Assembly (NCBI RefSeq): GCF_000238315.3 | Contig: NZ_CP011924.1 | Coordinates: 3,059,001 to 3,123,000, forward strand | From: Pseudoalteromonas piscicida | GTDB lineage: Bacteria; Pseudomonadota; Gammaproteobacteria; Enterobacterales; Alteromonadaceae | Length of the DNA stretch: 64,000 nt | Direction of reading: 5' to 3' | Shown here: positions 47,412 through 55,912 of the stretch, piece by piece | Layout: every line of letters starts with the position of its first letter | Numbering within the stretch: position 1 is the first letter of the stretch | Notes under the pieces: model-generated | Seen by the model: the letters and a program-made list of their open reading frames with translations, nothing else | What the model was told of the DNA's origin: nothing | Databases searched by the model: none | Translations under genes and position numbers: made by a program

Positions 47412-48659
47412 TTATTCTTTTGTTTCTATTGCTCTTTTTTGAACACATTGCAGCAGCAAATTACTCCCTGCTTCAACATCATGCCAATGACTCCATTCGT
47501 CTGGCGCATGGCTAACGCCATTGAGTGATGGAATAAATATCAGCCCCGTGGGACACACTTCTGAAAAAAATTGGCTATCGTGACCAGCACCACTTGGCAT
47601 GATTTGATAATTCAGCGACAAGGCCTCTGCCTGTTGACTAATAAATTCAACCATCTCAGGTGTGCACTTCATTGGAGACAACCAACTCACCTGCTCGTAT
47701 TCAAACATTAAATGGTGTTTCCGAGCGATAGCTGAAAGCACTTTTCGACAGGCAATTTCAAGGTTCTCCATCACCGTTTCGTCCATATCACGCGCAACGA
47801 TGGTGAAATCCACCTCTCCAGCAATCGTATGTGCAAAACCCGGCTTTAATTCCGCCTTACCGACGGTGATCCTCGTGGTATCCGTACCGTCTTCTGCAAT
47901 AATGCGATCTAACTGGTAAGCAAAATCAGCCAGCCCCATAAAGGCGTCGCTGCGCATCTCCATGGGGGCTGTACCTGCGTGGTCGGCCTTCCCAATTAAT
48001 TTCACCATCCATTTAAATACCCCTGAAATTCCTTCCACCACACCAATTTGAATACCTTTTTGATCAAGTACGGGCCCTTGCTCTATATGTAATTCAAAAA
48101 AACTATTTATTTGCTCAGGTTCTAGCCTCGCATTCAGTGCATCCATAGGGTCTAACCCTTGCGCACGCATGGCATCGCTAAGCATACAGCCATCCGCATC
48201 ATGACTTGTGAGCAATTGGTGAGGCGTTAATTTTCCAGTGAGCGCTTGCGCCCCGATCATGCCACCAAAGCGCCCTTCTTCTTCGCTGGTACCGATGACC
48301 CAAATCGGCCTATCTAATTGCACATTGTGCTCTTTTAAAATACGAATACACTCAAACCCCGCAATGACGCCCAAGGTTCCATCAAACATGCCACCTGCTG
48401 GTACGCTATCGAGATGAGAGCCGATGATCACAGCGGGTTTTGCTGCAATATCCGGGCTGGTCATTTCAATAATCACATTGCCAGCGCCATCCATACGACT
48501 CACAAATCCTTCGCTTTGTGCGCATTCCATCAGCCATTTACGCGCTGCAAAATCCTCATTGCTAAAACCTTGGCGATAAATTCCCTTATCTTCATGGTTA
48601 TAGCCGAACTCCGCGAGCGCAAATAAGGTAGACTTAAGACGTTCTAAATTTACTTGCAT
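47412..48659 (-). CDS. M20-family amidohydrolase: N-carbamoyl-L-amino-acid hydrolase / allantoate amidohydrolase type
   Basis: 415 residues, usual length. The zinc ligands are visible: GSHLDSVP (His), MFDGTLG (Asp), SEEEGRF (Glu pair), FELHIEQGP (His) and NGVSHAPDEW near the end. The ELHIEQGP motif separates this hydantoinase/carbamoylase branch from other M20 peptidases. It cleaves N-carbamoyl amino acids or ureides to ammonia, CO2 and the free amine. It lies 136 bp upstream of the symporter operon on the same strand. Together they suggest handling of a carbamoylated compound. The exact substrate is unknown. Confidence 0.85.
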   Translation of the reverse strand: MQVNLERLKSTLFALAEFGYNHEDKGIYRQGFSNEDFAARKWLMECAQSEGFVSRMDGAGNVIIEMTSPDIAAKPAVIIGSHLDSVPAGGMFDGTLGVIAGFECIRILKEHNVQLDRPIWVIGTSEEEGRFGGMIGAQALTGKLTPHQLLTSHDADGCMLSDAMRAQGLDPMDALNARLEPEQINSFFELHIEQGPVLDQKGIQIGVVEGISGVFKWMVKLIGKADHAGTAPMEMRSDAFMGLADFAYQLDRIIAEDGTDTTRITVGKAELKPGFAHTIAGEVDFTIVARDMDETVMENLEIACRKVLSAIARKHHLMFEYEQVSWLSPMKCTPEMVEFISQQAEALSLNYQIMPSGAGHDSQFFSEVCPTGLIFIPSLNGVSHAPDEWSHWHDVEAGSNLLLQCVQKRAIETKE

Positions 48660-48892
48660 ACTTTACCCCTCAACGTTTCAGTCGCACTACTTCCTTGTAT
48701 TTAACCTGAGATCAGATTCGCTATTTTAAACACTGACGTCCGACTGATAATCTCTTTGCTTTAGCTTAGTTGAAAATTCGCGAATTTCAGCCGCTGTGAT
48801 ATGCTTTTAATAGTTGGCTTCTGGTTAACAATGTTGGCTCAGGTCATCGTGATGCGCTGTCAGTTCAGCACTCCCGAAATATGAGGATGCCT

Positions 48893-49303
48893 ATGCGTAA
48901 AAAAATCCCCTTATTCAATCGTTGTTTTTGGCTTCATGTTGCTGGCATCGTCTTTGTTGGTCTTGGCTTTATCGGCATGGCACTGCCTGTTATGCCTACC
49001 ACCATCTTTTTTATTCTCGCTCTTGCTTGCTTTACCCGTTCATCTCCCAAGCTAGAAAATTGGCTGCTCACCCACCCCAAATTTAGCCCGAGTCTGGTTG
49101 CATGGCGGCAACATCAGGTGATCCCCATAAAAGGCAAGATTGGCGCTGCGGTTGGTATGAGTGTTGGTTTACTGGCTTTGAGTTTCAGTAGCGCGCCTGT
49201 TTGGGTAGTGTGGTCCGTTGCGATAACTGAGGCTGCCGTACTCAGCTATATTTTTACACGTCCTTCGGTCATCCCCGTGGATGTAAAACAGCCACATTTA
49301 TAA
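48893..49303 (+). CDS. ybaN: DUF454 (YbaN-like) inner-membrane protein
   Basis: 136 residues from the third ATG at 48893: the ATGAGG just upstream serves as ribosome-binding site with 6-nt spacing, so earlier ATGs at 48881 and 48887 are less likely. The family signature GLGFIGMALPVMPTTIFFILALACF (given here for its position, about 20-44) and the FTRSSPKLENWLLTHPKF motif are present. Three to four TMs. Function unknown; YbaN-type proteins are linked to priming or haem contexts in other genomes, but nothing here supports either. Divergent from the M20 hydrolase gene. Confidence 0.8.
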   Translation: MRKKIPLFNRCFWLHVAGIVFVGLGFIGMALPVMPTTIFFILALACFTRSSPKLENWLLTHPKFSPSLVAWRQHQVIPIKGKIGAAVGMSVGLLALSFSSAPVWVVWSVAITEAAVLSYIFTRPSVIPVDVKQPHL

Positions 49304-49402
49304 CAAAATATTAGTGGGAATGAGTACTCAGATAGGCTTACAGCTTGGCGGTTTGGAAAGCGAGTAAATACCTAGTAGAGAGGCTAAATGCCTCTCTACT
49401 GA

Positions 49403-49942
49403 TCAGCTAAACGCTTTAAAAGCATCATCCAGCGGAGTATGCGCGATATGATTCACGTAGTTACTCATCACTTTTTGACTTAACGCTAAGATAATTTCCA
49501 GCAGATTTTGTTTAGTATAACCTGCGGCAAAAAACGCTTTCGTTTGTGCATCGCTCAACTTGCCACGCTCGCGCAGCATTTCAAGTGTAGTGGCACGCAG
49601 CACTTCTAGTTTCTCATCGCCAAGTGGTGCTTGCTCACGCAGCGCTTTGACCAATTCATCACTTACTTTCATTGATTTTGCGATGGCAGAGTGAGCCGGC
49701 ACACAGTAGTGACATTCATGTTCTACATTAATCGCTTGCCACACCACGGTTTTTTCATCGTTATTAAACGAGCTATTTAAAAAAGCCTCATGTAACACTT
49801 GATAGCCATGCAGATGCTCTGGTGATTCCGCCATCACACCATGAAGATTCGGAATACGTCCAAACGCTTGCTGGGATTTCTCAAGTAATGGTTTACCTTT
49901 TTGTGGTGCAGTTTCTACAGTATGGATTGTAAAGTCAGTCAT
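49403..49942 (-). CDS. Carboxymuconolactone decarboxylase / AhpD-like alkylhydroperoxidase
   Basis: 179 residues from the ATG at 49942, chosen for its AGAGGAG site; seven more codons are open upstream. The catalytic motif EHECHYCVPAHSAIAK (about 81-96) supplies the CxxC pair, the His and an upstream Glu, as in AhpD proteins that reduce peroxides via a thiol relay. A large all-helical single domain. It probably detoxifies organic peroxides or quinones. A perfect 16-bp palindrome (50035-50050) upstream looks like a TetR-type operator, so it is probably induced by a small molecule; the repressor gene is not adjacent. Confidence 0.85.
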   Translation of the reverse strand: MTDFTIHTVETAPQKGKPLLEKSQQAFGRIPNLHGVMAESPEHLHGYQVLHEAFLNSSFNNDEKTVVWQAINVEHECHYCVPAHSAIAKSMKVSDELVKALREQAPLGDEKLEVLRATTLEMLRERGKLSDAQTKAFFAAGYTKQNLLEIILALSQKVMSNYVNHIAHTPLDDAFKAFS

Positions 49943-50034
49943 CAGTTGCTCCTCTTGGTGCATTTTGTATTGGTATAACCCGAGATCTAACTAATCTCAG
50001 GGTAACTACTCATTGGCTGCAAGACTAACCTTAC

Positions 50035-50050
50035 TTGAATGATCATTCAA
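50035..50050 (-). promoter_or_regulatory. Perfect 16-bp palindrome, likely TetR-type operator
   Basis: TTGAATGATCATTCAA is fully self-complementary. It lies about 95 bp upstream of the AhpD-like gene and about 95 bp downstream of the end of the aspartyl-protease gene, so it should serve the AhpD-like gene. The TGAATG-N2-CATTCA form is typical of TetR/AcrR dimers. Confidence 0.6.
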
Positions 50051-50144
50051 ATAACTATTCGCTATAGTAAACACAATAACTGTCTAAATTAATATGAAAT
50101 TTAATTAGCTACTGACTGGTCGGATCAAGCCAGCAGCGTTGGGA

Positions 50145-51020
50145 TCAAAAGTAAATTTTGTTCTCAGCGTAATCGATAATTAGCTTATCGTCGTTGAAAT
50201 TACTTAAACCCAGCAGGATAAACGGCTCATCTTTATATCCAAGCACCTCAAACACTGGCATATCCGATAAGTGACTTTCGGTATTGATGATTCCCTTGCC
50301 TCCCAAGCTAAAGCGCAGTGATTCTATGGCCACCTTTTTAGTCGCTTGGTCGTTTAACCCGCGGCTGATGTCTTCTTCGCCCAGCGTTAATGCCAGTTTA
50401 TTGGCCAAGTGTGAATTGATGTAGTTGGTTGGAGCGCCGGTATCAAGCACGGCGTCTACCTCTTCGCCATTAAAACTTGCAGTTAGCTTGATGAAATTAT
50501 TATCTATTTTAAAACTTTCACTCTCTAAGCCTTGTGTCACACTATTTGGGCAAGCCCCTTGATACAAACTCAGTTCATTATTTTTAAAATCAAACACATT
50601 ACAATATTGCGACATGTATCCATACCCCAAAATTCCAGGCAAGACGCCTTCCACATCTAAGCGGGTCATATCTTTAAATACATAAGGAAGCGACTCAATT
50701 GCAAAGTGACCGACGCTGGTGTGGTCTATCGTTGCCAATACTAGCTCTGAGCTGCCACTTGCGCCTTGCACGTCCATTTTGCTTAGCTTGTCTTCAGGCA
50801 AGGCTAGTGCTGCTTTCAGATTAACCGGTAAAATACCAACATTCGCAGCACTATCTAGAATCATAGGATGGGTAACCGTATGGTTAAGCGTTGCCATCAC
50901 ATAGGCATGACCTTTCTCGGTATATTTCATTGGTAAGGTTAGCGATTGTGGCACGGTAGACGCGGTGTTCCCACAGCCAACGGTGGTAAATGCCAATGCT
51001 GATAAAATAATTGCTCTCAT
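50145..51020 (-). CDS. Retropepsin-like aspartyl protease lipoprotein
   Basis: 291 residues. The lipoprotein signal ends at VGC (Cys16). Two lobes are visible: DSAANVGILP (about 56-65) and VLDTGAPTNYI (about 190-200). The second has the canonical DTGA active site; the first has DSAA, as seen in some bacterial retropepsin-like proteins. Each lobe is followed by a hydrophobic-hydrophobic-Gly strand (GVLPGILGYG; FILLGLSNF). It is probably attached to the periplasmic face and cleaves envelope proteins; activity is not certain because the first lobe is atypical. Transcribed alone. Confidence 0.75.
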   Translation of the reverse strand: MRAIILSALAFTTVGCGNTASTVPQSLTLPMKYTEKGHAYVMATLNHTVTHPMILDSAANVGILPVNLKAALALPEDKLSKMDVQGASGSSELVLATIDHTSVGHFAIESLPYVFKDMTRLDVEGVLPGILGYGYMSQYCNVFDFKNNELSLYQGACPNSVTQGLESESFKIDNNFIKLTASFNGEEVDAVLDTGAPTNYINSHLANKLALTLGEEDISRGLNDQATKKVAIESLRFSLGGKGIINTESHLSDMPVFEVLGYKDEPFILLGLSNFNDDKLIIDYAENKIYF

Positions 51021-51086
51021 AATCTTGCTCTCAAACTGTTGATGTCGTTGTTGAGCTAACTATGCCGAGCAATTGTCAAGCAATTA

Positions 51087-52466
51087 TCAAGTTAGTCGAG
51101 AAAACCGAAGTGAAAAGCTAGCGCCTTGATTTTCAGCACTGGTCGCGGTCAATGTCGCGCCCATTAACTCGGCAAGTTGACGGCAAATTGGTAAGCCGAG
51201 CCCCAAACTGGATGTATCATGGCGTGATGCCTGCACTCGGTAAAAACGTTCAAATACTTGTGTTAATTGAGTAGGAGACATACCCTGCCCGCGGTCAGTG
51301 ACCGTGATAACCAGTTCATTGTCCTGATAATGTAGATGTAGCATCACAATGCCGCCATCAGCGCCGTATTTAAACGCATTATCGAGTAGATTCACCACTA
51401 TCTGTCTGACTCTTCCAGCATCGAGTGTCACCGTTACGCCCGCTTGAATATCCGCTGTCAACGCCACACCTTGCTCCTCTGCTTGCGCTTGATAACGCAC
51501 CAAAAGCGAAGTCATCAACTCAGAGACATTCACCTGTGCAGGTGACAAAGTCAGCTGCTTTGACTCGGTTAATGATAATAAACACAAGTCGTCGATAATA
51601 CGGTTAACGTTGTGAAGGTCTTGGGTTATCACCGCTAACTGAGCCTTATCCATCGGGACTATACCGTCTTCCATCGCCTCCAAGCGCGAACGAATGCCGT
51701 TAAGTGGTGTTCTAAGCTCATGAGATAAGTCGGAATTCATTTGTTTATACTGCTGATGCAAACCTTGTAGCCAAGCAGCAAGATTATTGAAGCTACTAAT
51801 GATTTCACCCACTTCATCATGGCGTTTTAGCGCTAAGCGGGTGTCTAACTCGCCCGATTCTATCGCCTTAAAGCTACGTTTGAGCTGTTTAAGTGGCGAC
51901 AAAAAGTACCATGAACCCAACCAAGCCAGTAATGCTGCAATAATCGATAAGATGACCAAAGTAAGCATAAAATCGTCCAGCATAGCTTGCTGCAGCGCTT
52001 CCTTTTCAAACGACCTATCTAGCAATACCTCAGGTAACCAAAACAACTCACCATGTGGTGATAACGCATATTGCGCCTCATTAAATTGCACCACAAACGC
52101 CGCGACACCGGGATGATGGATAGCAAATTGATGACCGGATTTGACATGTTCGTAGTCTATGGTGAGCTCGGGGCTGAGGATTTTTACATCCGCTGTTGAG
52201 TTAGCATCTCGCCAAATAAATAACTGCTCAGGAAAGGTTGATGCTAAAAACGTTAACGTCGCTTCTGGGCTCGCAAAGGTTTTGCCAGTCAATGCTTCTT
52301 CCACTAAGTCATCATCAAGCAATGAATCACCAAACGTCACCGCACTTTGCTTATTAAATGCTAAAAAAGTGCGCTCGGCTGAGTTTTTAGATAGCTGATA
52401 GAAGCTCCCGAGTAGCGCAAAGGTACAAAGCGCCACGAGTAAGGTAAATTTGGTTTTTAGCTTCAT
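51087..52466 (-). CDS. Sensor histidine kinase, OmpR-partner type
   Basis: 459 residues. TM1 about 8-26, periplasmic sensor about 30-165, TM2 about 170-190 (LTLVILSIIAALLAWLGSWY), HAMP about 190-240, H-box LSHELRTPLNGIRSR (about 248-262), N-box NLLDNAFKYG, G-boxes DRGQGM and SLGLGLPI. A classic transmembrane kinase. Its start overlaps the stop of the response-regulator gene (ATGA at 52463-52466), so they are co-translated. The signal is unknown. Confidence 0.92.
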   Translation of the reverse strand: MKLKTKFTLLVALCTFALLGSFYQLSKNSAERTFLAFNKQSAVTFGDSLLDDDLVEEALTGKTFASPEATLTFLASTFPEQLFIWRDANSTADVKILSPELTIDYEHVKSGHQFAIHHPGVAAFVVQFNEAQYALSPHGELFWLPEVLLDRSFEKEALQQAMLDDFMLTLVILSIIAALLAWLGSWYFLSPLKQLKRSFKAIESGELDTRLALKRHDEVGEIISSFNNLAAWLQGLHQQYKQMNSDLSHELRTPLNGIRSRLEAMEDGIVPMDKAQLAVITQDLHNVNRIIDDLCLLSLTESKQLTLSPAQVNVSELMTSLLVRYQAQAEEQGVALTADIQAGVTVTLDAGRVRQIVVNLLDNAFKYGADGGIVMLHLHYQDNELVITVTDRGQGMSPTQLTQVFERFYRVQASRHDTSSLGLGLPICRQLAELMGATLTATSAENQGASFSLRFSRLT

Positions 52467-53158
52467 GAAGACACCTTACGCGCGATAAATTGATAGCCTT
52501 GCCCGTAACGAGTGGCGATAAACTTGGGCTCAGCCTTACTGTCACCTAGTTTTTTACGCAAGTTAGCCAAGTGAGTATCGACTGCCCGATCCGTAATAGG
52601 CGCATCACTTCCCCATACTTGTTCGATTAATTGCGCGCGGCTAAATACTTGTTGCGGTTGCTTGGCCATGGTCAGTAATAACTCGAACTCCACAGCCGTT
52701 AACGCTGGTGTTTGCTGTGTTACCGTTACGGATTTGCTCTCAAGGTTGATACTTAAGCCATCAAACAACAAAGCAGCACTCTGCTGACCGCGATAGCTAC
52801 GCTTACATAGTGCCTTTGCTCGTGAGATCACTTCTCGTGGGCTGTAAGGCTTACATACATAATCGTCCGCACCAAGCTCAAACCCCTCAAGACGATCGGT
52901 TTCAGACACTTTGGCGGTCACCATAATGGTAGGAATGTTGCGCGCAACGGCTTCTTTTAGTAGCTCACGGCCATCACCGCCGGGTAGCATGACATCTAAA
53001 ATAGCGAGTTGAAATGTTAGATTTTGCAGTGCCCTATGGGCATCTGGGGCGTTATCGAAATGGACAACCTGCATATCCGCTTGTGCCAGATATAAACGTA
53101 AGATCTCGGCACTGCTCGGGTCATCTTCTACATATAAAACTGTATATCGGTCAGACAT
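52463..53158 (-). CDS. OmpR/PhoB-family response regulator
   Basis: 231 residues. Receiver domain (about 5-118) with acidic pair EDD, phospho-acceptor Asp in LAILDVMLPGG, Thr in IMVTAK and Lys in VCKPY. Winged-helix DNA-binding domain (about 130-228) with VEFELLLTMAKQPQQVFSRA and RAVDTHLANLRKKLG. First gene of the pair; its partner kinase follows with an ATGA overlap. Targets are unknown. Confidence 0.93.
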   Translation of the reverse strand: MSDRYTVLYVEDDPSSAEILRLYLAQADMQVVHFDNAPDAHRALQNLTFQLAILDVMLPGGDGRELLKEAVARNIPTIMVTAKVSETDRLEGFELGADDYVCKPYSPREVISRAKALCKRSYRGQQSAALLFDGLSINLESKSVTVTQQTPALTAVEFELLLTMAKQPQQVFSRAQLIEQVWGSDAPITDRAVDTHLANLRKKLGDSKAEPKFIATRYGQGYQFIARKVSS

Positions 53159-53211
53159 AGGGAGGCGCTTTTTGTACTGATTGTAATTATTAGATGTACA
53201 ATTGTGAAGTA

Positions 53212-53243
53212 CAAAAGTCGCGATGGCTGGAACCTATCGCGAC
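53212..53243 (-). terminator. Intrinsic terminator after the nadV gene
   Basis: On the minus strand GTCGCGAT...ATCGCGAC (8-bp stem, 11-nt loop) is followed by TTTTGT, 30 bp after the phosphoribosyltransferase stop codon. Confidence 0.7.
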
Positions 53244-53272
53244 CAAAAAATAATTGAGAACAACAATGGAAT

Positions 53273-54868
53273 CTAACTAATTTGCGCGCCGATCAAAGCT
53301 CTGATCTCACTCAAAGTAGTTTCCTTTAGTAATTTTCCATCTTCAAACACCACTTCTAACAAGCCTTGCTTTTCTTCTTCCTCGGTCACATTGTCCTTGC
53401 AGATCAACTCACCGTTTACGCGTTCTACTTTCAGCAGTCCCTTTGCTGAGCGCTTTTTGCTGTCGGTTTTTGGCTCTTTAAAAATTGCCACACGTTGGTT
53501 ATTTTTAACCACACTAGTTGCTTTTACCGCAGAGCCATGGGTATCGCGAGTGACATATTGGTAGCTATATGAGCCAATGCCGAGCACCACTTTGGACGCA
53601 AATCCTTTGTCCATCAGCCGCTGTAGAATTTGACGCTGACGCTCAAGGGTAATTGCATCGCCATATATTGCACCAATATGCTCATCTAGCAATTTAAAGC
53701 CTTTATCAGTCACAGTGCCACCAAAGGTATCCCAGAGACATTCAATCAGTCCTTTTACTTCACACTCCTGCAGCTGCGTTGAGTGTGGTTCAACTGAATA
53801 GTAATTTCCCTGCCAACGATACGCTTCAAAGCCATCTGTCATTGCCATTTCTTGCGCTTGCTGCTGAGAGTCAACCAATTCGCTATATTCTGATACTGGT
53901 GAGACACAATACCCAGTCAGGATTTTCACCGGATCTCCGGAGTCTGGACGGATCACCACAGTGCCATCACGCGCCATGATCTCTGCTTTTAATTCTGGCA
54001 AATACTCAGTGACTAGCTTCCAAAAATCCCAAGTATCAGAGACCACACTGAGGATCCCAGTCGGTGACTGCTCACGCATCAAATATTGGAAAAACTCGAT
54101 TTCACCTTCTTGGATCCAAGAACAGGTTACAGAGTGCTCGGTTGCATCTACTGAGCAGCCAACCAGCTCTTCGTCGACATCCGCGCCATAGTACTTTTCA
54201 GCAAATAGTACTGCTGGGATGGTATCCGTCCCTACAAGACCAGACGCAAGGTGACCGAAACCACTCATAGCCGCAGCGTGCTTACCAAACATGCCGCGAA
54301 AGCTAAAATCATGACCCTGAAACGGCACGATTTCCTGAGGTAAACCGGTTTTTTGAGCAAATTCTCGGAACACTTTTAAATATGCAACTGAGGTGGTAGC
54401 GCTCGTTTGGATTGGCCAGTTTTCGCAGCTTAATACCGTCTCAATCATATTGGTTAGCCATTCAAATCCAGGCTTAGTATTGACCACAGTGATAGGCGGT
54501 ACCTGATACGGTACTAAAGTCCCTTCTGGCAGCGCTTTAATCCTCAGCGGTAAATAGCCTAAGTCGTGTAGCGCTTCGAGATAACCCACGTCTACAGGAT
54601 AGCCCAACATTGCTGTCATGATCCGTCTATGATTTGCCACAGCGGTGTGCTTGTCTGCTGCGAAAAAGTCTTGCCACTCTTCTTGTAAGTAACTTTTGAT
54701 AAAATACTGCAGCCCCACAAAAGCCACTTTATCGTTATTTTCAACATTGCTTAACTTGCCGCTACGCGAGGTAAAGTTTGCATAAACCTCTGTTACTTCA
54801 GGGTGATAAGCGCGGCTGTGAAATTCTTTGTATACGTCTTTTTGCATACTTGCTGCGGTAATTGTCAT
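53273..54868 (-). CDS. nadV: Nicotinamide phosphoribosyltransferase NadV
   Basis: 531 residues, similar to animal NAMPT and bacterial NadV. Landmarks: FTSRSGKLSNVEN near the N-terminus, GHDFSFRGMFGKHAA (about 195-209), VGTDTIPAVLFAEKYY, and the phosphoribosyl-binding RPDSGDPVKILTG (about 302-314) and GGTVTDKGFKLLDE. It joins nicotinamide to PRPP to give NMN in the cytoplasm. It lies 11 bp after a PRPP-synthetase-like gene that would supply its co-substrate. Divergent from the regulator nrtR, with three shared operators between. Confidence 0.92.
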   Translation of the reverse strand: MTITAASMQKDVYKEFHSRAYHPEVTEVYANFTSRSGKLSNVENNDKVAFVGLQYFIKSYLQEEWQDFFAADKHTAVANHRRIMTAMLGYPVDVGYLEALHDLGYLPLRIKALPEGTLVPYQVPPITVVNTKPGFEWLTNMIETVLSCENWPIQTSATTSVAYLKVFREFAQKTGLPQEIVPFQGHDFSFRGMFGKHAAAMSGFGHLASGLVGTDTIPAVLFAEKYYGADVDEELVGCSVDATEHSVTCSWIQEGEIEFFQYLMREQSPTGILSVVSDTWDFWKLVTEYLPELKAEIMARDGTVVIRPDSGDPVKILTGYCVSPVSEYSELVDSQQQAQEMAMTDGFEAYRWQGNYYSVEPHSTQLQECEVKGLIECLWDTFGGTVTDKGFKLLDEHIGAIYGDAITLERQRQILQRLMDKGFASKVVLGIGSYSYQYVTRDTHGSAVKATSVVKNNQRVAIFKEPKTDSKKRSAKGLLKVERVNGELICKDNVTEEEEKQGLLEVVFEDGKLLKETTLSEIRALIGAQIS

Positions 54869-54879
54869 GGCAATGTTCC

Positions 54880-55734
54880 TTATAATTCAATCATGTTGAG
54901 TTGCACATCGTGGTGCTCGGCTAAGTCGCCTTTATCACGGCACGAATTAGTCGTGTAAACGGTATCGATCAGTCCACTAAAAACGCCTAATCCTTGAGAG
55001 AAAATACCGTGTGTTACGTATAGCGCAATTGAGTTAGCGCCTTGTGCTTTTAGTACCTTAGCAAGTTCAGTGAAGGTTCTGCCACCATCGCAAATATCAT
55101 CAACGATCAGTAAATCTTTACCCTTTACCTCACCGAGTACCTGCGATTGTACAATTTCACCCGTTTTAAGATTACGTACTTTTTGTGCTTGGATAACCTC
55201 AACCTCACCACCAAAATGCTGCGCAATTTTCAGTGTTTTTTTACTCGCTCCAGCGTCTGGTGAAACTAAACTGAGTGCACCGCACTGCAACTGTTGCTGT
55301 AAAGCCGGACACTGAGATATCAATGTCGTTTGTTCAACATTCTCTACTCGCTCAAGGAGTGCAGGTACGACGTCGCTATGTGCATCCCACACGGTGACTT
55401 TGTCTAGTGCCAGTTGATTGATAAGTGACGCCATCACTTTTGCACCTAGCGCCTCACCCGATACGCATACTCTGTCTTGGCGCGCGTAGGGGAAATAGGG
55501 TAACACTAGTTCTATTGGCGTCCGCGCCAAACAAAGTCGCTTCAATGCATCCACCGCCATCAGTAAACACATGATATGAGAAGAATTGGTCACTCTGGCT
55601 GTGATTTGAACTTTTTCGCAATCACGGAAATCAAATGCCTTGAAACGAATATGCTCTTCCCCACCAGAGAAGGTAAACGCTTCATATTTAACATCTTTTT
55701 TGTTTCCAGAGAATTCATAACTCGTGACTTTCAT
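54880..55734 (-). CDS. prs: Ribose-phosphate pyrophosphokinase (PRPP synthetase) paralogue
   Basis: 284 residues, slightly shorter than housekeeping Prs (about 315). The PRPP loop LLIVDDICDGGRTFTELAKVL (about 210-230; key residues D-D and G-G-R-T) is intact, as is LPYFPYARQDRV (about 80-91), the ATP-binding flexible loop. It makes PRPP from ribose-5-phosphate and ATP. Placed ahead of nadV, it probably provides PRPP for NAD salvage rather than general metabolism. First gene of the NrtR-controlled operon. Confidence 0.9.
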   Translation of the reverse strand: MKVTSYEFSGNKKDVKYEAFTFSGGEEHIRFKAFDFRDCEKVQITARVTNSSHIMCLLMAVDALKRLCLARTPIELVLPYFPYARQDRVCVSGEALGAKVMASLINQLALDKVTVWDAHSDVVPALLERVENVEQTTLISQCPALQQQLQCGALSLVSPDAGASKKTLKIAQHFGGEVEVIQAQKVRNLKTGEIVQSQVLGEVKGKDLLIVDDICDGGRTFTELAKVLKAQGANSIALYVTHGIFSQGLGVFSGLIDTVYTTNSCRDKGDLAEHHDVQLNMIEL

Positions 55735-55748
55735 AACCTTTCCTTAAT

Positions 55749-55767
55749 AATGTCCCTAAGACACAAA
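55749..55767. promoter_or_regulatory. Imperfect NrtR-type operator (proximal to prs)
   Basis: AATGTCCCTAAGACACAA resembles the two better sites nearby (TGTCT-N3-AGACA) with a damaged left half. It lies 15-33 bp before the prs start, in the likely leader. Confidence 0.4.
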
Positions 55768-55804
55768 TAAGGTATCAAACATTTTTTGATCAATCAACAC
55801 CTTT

Positions 55805-55819
55805 ATGTCTAAAAGACAT
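55805..55819. promoter_or_regulatory. NrtR-type operator (middle)
   Basis: ATGTCT-AAA-AGACAT is a perfect palindrome in the divergent prs/nrtR region, with the same core as the site at 55882. Confidence 0.65.
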
Positions 55820-55881
55820 TTAATGTTTATTTTTAACATAGGGATATTCAGTATATTTGCCATACTGGCTACAATTGTTTA

Positions 55882-55900
55882 TTGTGTCTAAAAGACACAA
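55882..55900. promoter_or_regulatory. NrtR-type operator (proximal to nrtR)
   Basis: TTGTGTCT-AAA-AGACACAA is a perfect 19-bp palindrome ending 12 bp before the nrtR start, so it probably mediates autoregulation as well as repression of the divergent operon. Confidence 0.7.
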
Positions 55901-55912
55901 ACTAAAAATATC

